Below, piece after piece: positions 60,356-64,000 of a stretch of DNA of 64,000 bases. The notes under the pieces are model-generated. The model was not told the origin of the DNA and did not search any database. It worked only from the letters and a program-made list of their open reading frames with translations. Position 1 is the first letter of the stretch; each line of letters starts with the position of its first letter. The translations under genes and the position numbers were made by a program. The stretch is from Leifsonia sp. ZF2019 (GTDB taxonomy: Bacteria > Actinomycetota > Actinomycetes > Actinomycetales > Microbacteriaceae), in the NCBI RefSeq assembly GCF_019924635.1, contig NZ_CP065037.1, positions 496,001 through 560,000 on the forward strand. The letters run 5' to 3'.

Positions 60356-60901
60356 TCACCCGCCCAACGCCGCCACCAGCTCCCGGTTGAACGCAGGCAA
60401 ATCGTCGGGCTTACGCGACGACACCAGGGTGAACGGCCCGTCGTCGACGACGACCTCCTCGTCCACCCATGTCGCACCGGCATTGCGGTAGTCCGTCTGG
60501 AGGCTCGGCCAGCTGGTGAGGCGCCGCCCGTCGACGACTCCCGCCTCCACCAGCACCCATCCGCCGTGGCAGATGACGGCGATCGGCTTGCCCGCTGCCG
60601 CGAACTGCTTCACCAGCTCGACGGCGCCAGGGAACGTCCGCACCTGGTCGCCGTTCGCCACGCCTCCCGGGAGCACGAGCCCCGCGAAATCGTCCGCCGA
60701 CACGGCGTCGAGCGTCGCATCCACGCGGAACTTCTGCGCCGGGGTCAGGTGCTCGAAGGCCTGCACCTCGCCGGCATCCTTCGAGACCAGCCGCGGCACT
60801 CCGCCCGCCTCCGTCACCGCCTTCCATGGCTCCGTCAGCTCCGCCTGCTCGATGCCCTCCGGCCCCACCAGGAAGGCCACTGCACGTCCGTCCATCGTCA
60901 T
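60356..60901 (-). CDS. DJ-1/PfpI-family protein
   Basis: A 181-residue protein with the nucleophile elbow AVICHGGWVLVEAG (Cys before His-Gly-Gly) and a conserved Glu near PEGIEQAEL. Members are glyoxalases, chaperone-like deglycases or general-stress proteases (YhbO-like). ATG 60901 follows AAAGGAGA. It is divergent from the aldo/keto reductase by 54 bp, so both may share stress or aldehyde control. Confidence 0.85.
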   Translation of the reverse strand: MTMDGRAVAFLVGPEGIEQAELTEPWKAVTEAGGVPRLVSKDAGEVQAFEHLTPAQKFRVDATLDAVSADDFAGLVLPGGVANGDQVRTFPGAVELVKQFAAAGKPIAVICHGGWVLVEAGVVDGRRLTSWPSLQTDYRNAGATWVDEEVVVDDGPFTLVSSRKPDDLPAFNRELVAALGG

Positions 60902-60955
60902 GATGTCTCCTTTCGTCGCCCCACACGTACGCCGGGAGCGCGGCAGAATGAACCC

Positions 60956-61780
60956 ATGACGAGCATCCCCCAGGTTCCTCTCAACGACGGCGGCAGCATC
61001 CCGCAGCTCGGATTCGGCGTCTACAAGATCCCGGAGGCCGAGACGGCCGACGCGGTGGTCGCGGCGCTCGAGGCCGGCTACCGGCACATCGACACCGCCG
61101 CCTTCTACGAGAACGAGCGGGGCGTCGGCGAGGGGGTCCGCCGTTCGGGGCTCGATCGCACCGACGTCTACGTGACGACGAAGGTGTGGTGGACGGAGAA
61201 CGGCTACGATTCGACGCTACGGTCCTTCGACGCGAGCCTGGACCGTCTGGGCTTCGACACGGTCGACCTCTTCCTCATCCACTGGCCGGCGCCGAAGCAC
61301 GACAAGTACGTCGACTCCTGGCGCGCCCTCGAGCGCATCCGCCACGAGGGCCGTGCCCGTTCGATCGGCGTCGCCAACTTCCACACCCACCACCTCGAGC
61401 GCCTCGCCACCGAGACGGAGGTCGTCCCCGCGGTCAACCAGGTCGAGCTGCACCCGTGGCTGCCGCAGCGGGAGGTGCGCCGCTACGACGCCGAGCACGG
61501 CATCGCGACGGAGGCGTGGTCGCCGCTCGCGCGCGGACGCGTGCTCGGCGACCCGACGCTCGACGCGCTGGCCGCGAAGCACGGCGTCACCCCCGCCCAG
61601 GTGGTCATCCGCTGGCAGCTCCAGCTCGGCAACATCGTCATCCCGAAGTCGTCCACCCCCGCCCGCATCCGCGAGAACCTCGACGTCTTCGGCTTCGTGC
61701 TCGACGCCGACGACCTCGCGGCGATCGCCGGGCTCGAGACCGGGGAGCGAACAGGCAAGGACCCGGACGACCTGGGGTGA
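60956..61780 (+). CDS. Aldo/keto reductase
   Basis: A 274-residue AKR of the 2,5-diketo-gluconate reductase type: tetrad Asp46, Tyr51, Lys76 and His109 (HIDTAAFYENE, TTKVW, LIHW). C-terminal NADPH-binding motif IPKSSTPARIRENLDVFGF. Reduces aldehydes or keto sugars; the natural substrate is unknown. Confidence 0.92.
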   Translation: MTSIPQVPLNDGGSIPQLGFGVYKIPEAETADAVVAALEAGYRHIDTAAFYENERGVGEGVRRSGLDRTDVYVTTKVWWTENGYDSTLRSFDASLDRLGFDTVDLFLIHWPAPKHDKYVDSWRALERIRHEGRARSIGVANFHTHHLERLATETEVVPAVNQVELHPWLPQREVRRYDAEHGIATEAWSPLARGRVLGDPTLDALAAKHGVTPAQVVIRWQLQLGNIVIPKSSTPARIRENLDVFGFVLDADDLAAIAGLETGERTGKDPDDLG

Positions 61781-61896
61781 GTGTCGCTCGTCGACTCGTC
61801 GCGAGCGCGGTGCCACGGGACGAGCGCCGCTGCGCGCCGCGCAGCGGTGGTCCCGTACGCCGGCGTTCGCACCGGGGACGGCGCGGCTCGGCCCGC

Positions 61897-64000
61897 TCAC
61901 TCGCCCGTCGGGTGCGCTCCGATCACGTCCAGCATCCAGGCGAGCGAGAACGCCCGTTCCCGCCAGGCCGAGTATCGGCCCGACACCCCGCCGTGGCCGG
62001 CGGCCATCTCGATCTTCAGGAGGGCGTCGGCGCCCGCGACGTCGCGCAGCTTCGCGACCCACTTCGCCGGCTCCACATACAGCACGCGGGTGTCGTTCAG
62101 GCTGGTCACCGCGAGGATGCGCGGGTACTGCGTCGCGCGCACGTTCTCGAGCGGCGAGTACGACTTCATGTAGGCGTAGACGTCTGCGTCGTGCAGCGGG
62201 TCGCCCCACTCGTCCCACTCGATCACGGTGAGCGGGAGCGACGGGTCGAGGATGCTCGTCAGCGGGTCGACGAACGGCACCTCCGCCAGCACGCCGGCGA
62301 AGTACTTCGGCGCGAGGTTGGCGATCGCGCCCATGAGCAGGCCACCCGCGCTTCCGCCCTGGGCGACGAGGCGGGCGGGGGAGGTCCAGCCCTCGTCGAT
62401 GAGGTGGCGCGCGCTCTCGACGAAGTCGGTGAAGGTGTTCTTCTTGTGGAGCTTCTTGCCGTTCTCGTACCAGAGCCGGCCGAGCTCGCCTCCGCCTCGC
62501 ACGTGCGCGATCGCGAACACCACGCCGCGGTCGAGCAGGCTGAGGCGGGGGATGCCGAACGATGGGTCCATGCTCGCCTCGTACGACCCGTACCCGTAGA
62601 GAACGAGGGGAGCGGGCTCGCCTGGGGTGACCAGGTCTTTCCGGTAGACCAGGGAGATCGGGATGCGCGTTCCGTCGGCGGCCGTCGCCCACTCGCGCTT
62701 CTGCTCGAACAGCTCCGGGTCGAACTCGCCGAGCACGGGCTGGCGCTTGCGCAGGGTCAGCTCGCGCGTGCGCACGTCGTAGTCGTAGACGCTCGACGGG
62801 GTGACGAAGCTGCCGTAGCCGAGCCGGAGCGACGGCTGCGTCCACTCCGGGTTGCCGCCGACTCCGACCGTGAACAGCTCCTCGTCGAAGTGCAGCTCGT
62901 GGAGGGTGTCGTCGTCGGACCGCCCCTCCTCGGGGATGCAGGCGACGGCAACGCGGGTGAGCCCCTCGCGACGGTACTCGACGGCCACGAAGTCGCGGAA
63001 CGCGTCGACCCCCTCGATGCGGATGCCGGGGTCGTGGGCCAGGATCGTCTTCCGCGGTCCCTGCGGATCCTCGGCGGAGACGCTCACCAGCTCGAAGTCG
63101 ACCGCCTGGTCGTTGTGCACGATGAGGAGGCGGTCGCGACCGTTCACGACCGCGTGCTCCACGTCGTATTCGACGCCGTCCTTGCGCGGCCACACGACGG
63201 TGAACTCCCCGGCCGGGTCGTCGGTGCGCAGCAGCCAGGTCTCGCTCGTGATGTTGGAGCCCGCCTCGATGACGAGGAACCGGCGGCTGCGGGTCATGCC
63301 GACACCGATCCAGAACCGCTCGTCCGGCTCGTGGAAGACCTGCGCGTCCTCCTCGCCGTCCGGGCCCTGGCCGACTCGGTGCCGCCAGACCGTGTCCGGT
63401 CGCCAGGCGTCGTCGACGGTCGTGTAGAAGACGTACTCGCCGGTCTGGTCGAAGAGCGCTCCCGCACCGGTTCCCTCGATCTCGTCGGGGAAGACGGTGC
63501 CCTCGTCGACGAGGGAGCGCACCCGCAGTGTGTAGCGCTCGTCGCCCTCCGTGTCGACGCCGTAGAGCAGGCGCGTGCCATCGGCGCTCACGTCGAAGCT
63601 GCCGAGCGCATAGAAGTCGTGGCCCTCCGCCTCCACGTTGTCGTCGAGGAGGATCTGCTCGCCCGGGAGGCCGGAGGCCTGCGCCGCGTCATCGAGCGCG
63701 GGCGGCTCCCAGTCGTCGGGGGAGGCGATCGGAGCGCGGCAATGGATGCCGTACTGCTGCCCCTCCACCGTGCGGGTGTAGTACCACCAATCGCCCTCAC
63801 GCACGGGAACGCTCAAGTCGGTCTCGCGCGTGCGCCGTTTGATCTCCTCGAAGATCTGCTCCCGGAGCAGGGCGAGATGATCGGTGCGCGCGTTCGTGTA
63901 CGCGTTCTCCTCGTGGAGGTGCGCGAGGACGGCCGGATCGTCCTTGTCGCGCAACCACTCGTACTCGTCGACGTAGACGTCTCCGTGGTGGACGCGTTCG
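61897..64000 (-). CDS. ptrB: Oligopeptidase B (prolyl oligopeptidase family, partial)
   Basis: An S9A serine peptidase running off the right edge; about 700 residues are visible, including EWLRDKDDPAVLAHLHEENA from the beta-propeller start and the catalytic domain with GGSAGGLLMGAI (Ser), NDTRVLY (Asp) and GHGGVSGR (His). It cleaves short peptides after basic residues. The apparent start at 63954 is a TTG inside the gene. Confidence 0.9.
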   Translation of the reverse strand, partial: ERVHHGDVYVDEYEWLRDKDDPAVLAHLHEENAYTNARTDHLALLREQIFEEIKRRTRETDLSVPVREGDWWYYTRTVEGQQYGIHCRAPIASPDDWEPPALDDAAQASGLPGEQILLDDNVEAEGHDFYALGSFDVSADGTRLLYGVDTEGDERYTLRVRSLVDEGTVFPDEIEGTGAGALFDQTGEYVFYTTVDDAWRPDTVWRHRVGQGPDGEEDAQVFHEPDERFWIGVGMTRSRRFLVIEAGSNITSETWLLRTDDPAGEFTVVWPRKDGVEYDVEHAVVNGRDRLLIVHNDQAVDFELVSVSAEDPQGPRKTILAHDPGIRIEGVDAFRDFVAVEYRREGLTRVAVACIPEEGRSDDDTLHELHFDEELFTVGVGGNPEWTQPSLRLGYGSFVTPSSVYDYDVRTRELTLRKRQPVLGEFDPELFEQKREWATAADGTRIPISLVYRKDLVTPGEPAPLVLYGYGSYEASMDPSFGIPRLSLLDRGVVFAIAHVRGGGELGRLWYENGKKLHKKNTFTDFVESARHLIDEGWTSPARLVAQGGSAGGLLMGAIANLAPKYFAGVLAEVPFVDPLTSILDPSLPLTVIEWDEWGDPLHDADVYAYMKSYSPLENVRATQYPRILAVTSLNDTRVLYVEPAKWVAKLRDVAGADALLKIEMAAGHGGVSGRYSAWRERAFSLAWMLDVIGAHPTGE

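Overview
The window looks like the chromosome of a high-GC actinobacterium, most likely a Microbacteriaceae member (Microbacterium/Leifsonia-like). The signs are strong GC bias at third positions, GGAGG-type ribosome sites with many GTG starts, leaderless-type promoters, a WhiB protein, CWB2 cell-wall-binding repeats and a typical actinobacterial set of sugar ABC transporter, gadB, cspA and oligopeptidase B genes. The genus is inference; no rRNA is present.

Positions 1 to about 38,273 are one nearly complete siphovirus-type prophage whose left end lies outside the window. Almost everything reads leftward. From right to left: a tyrosine integrase (36555-37901), a rightward lysogeny pair (repressor plus overlapping ImmA-like protease, 35783-36558), a divergent Cro-like gene and excisionase, then a compact early operon (about 35.2 to 20.2 kb) of some 45 small, stop/start-overlapping genes (ParB-like proteins, RecE-like exonuclease, WhiB, resolvase, HNH and GIY-YIG endonucleases, a replication initiator, many zinc-binding and membrane miniproteins). 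The late operon follows: HNH, small and large terminase, portal, MuF-like protein, scaffold, decoration protein, capsid, head-tail connectors, tail terminator, major tail protein, tail assembly chaperones with a -1 frameshift site, tape measure, minor tail proteins, an S74-chaperoned fibre, a CHAP endolysin and a holin-like protein. Four genes read against this flow (2360-2914, 8435-8683, 18781-19308, 20452-20643) and are moron candidates.

The right attachment site is the 3' half of a tRNA-Arg(ACG) gene (about 38226-38273). An IS481-type element (1302 bp) sits exactly at the tRNA 3' end. A second, apparently identical copy in opposite orientation interrupts an ABC exporter gene at 54914-56215. 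Each copy has its own perfect 15-bp target duplication.

From 39.6 kb on is host chromosome: a frameshifted nucleoside deaminase, a CPBP membrane protease, cspA, two dihydrofolate-reductase-like proteins, a TetR/MFS drug-efflux pair, gadB, a LacI-controlled sugar ABC operon ending in a DUF2804 protein, a heterodimeric ABC exporter whose catalytically competent subunit is split by the IS, a HesB-like protein, a secreted CWB2 protein, a DJ-1/PfpI protein, an aldo/keto reductase and an oligopeptidase B running off the right edge.

The least ordinary items are the paired start-associated repeat before terS and the scaffold gene, an 8-bp tandem repeat inside the replication initiator gene that could switch its frame, a stand-alone Prim-Pol-like domain on the opposite strand, the unrecognised moron genes, and the IS insertions.
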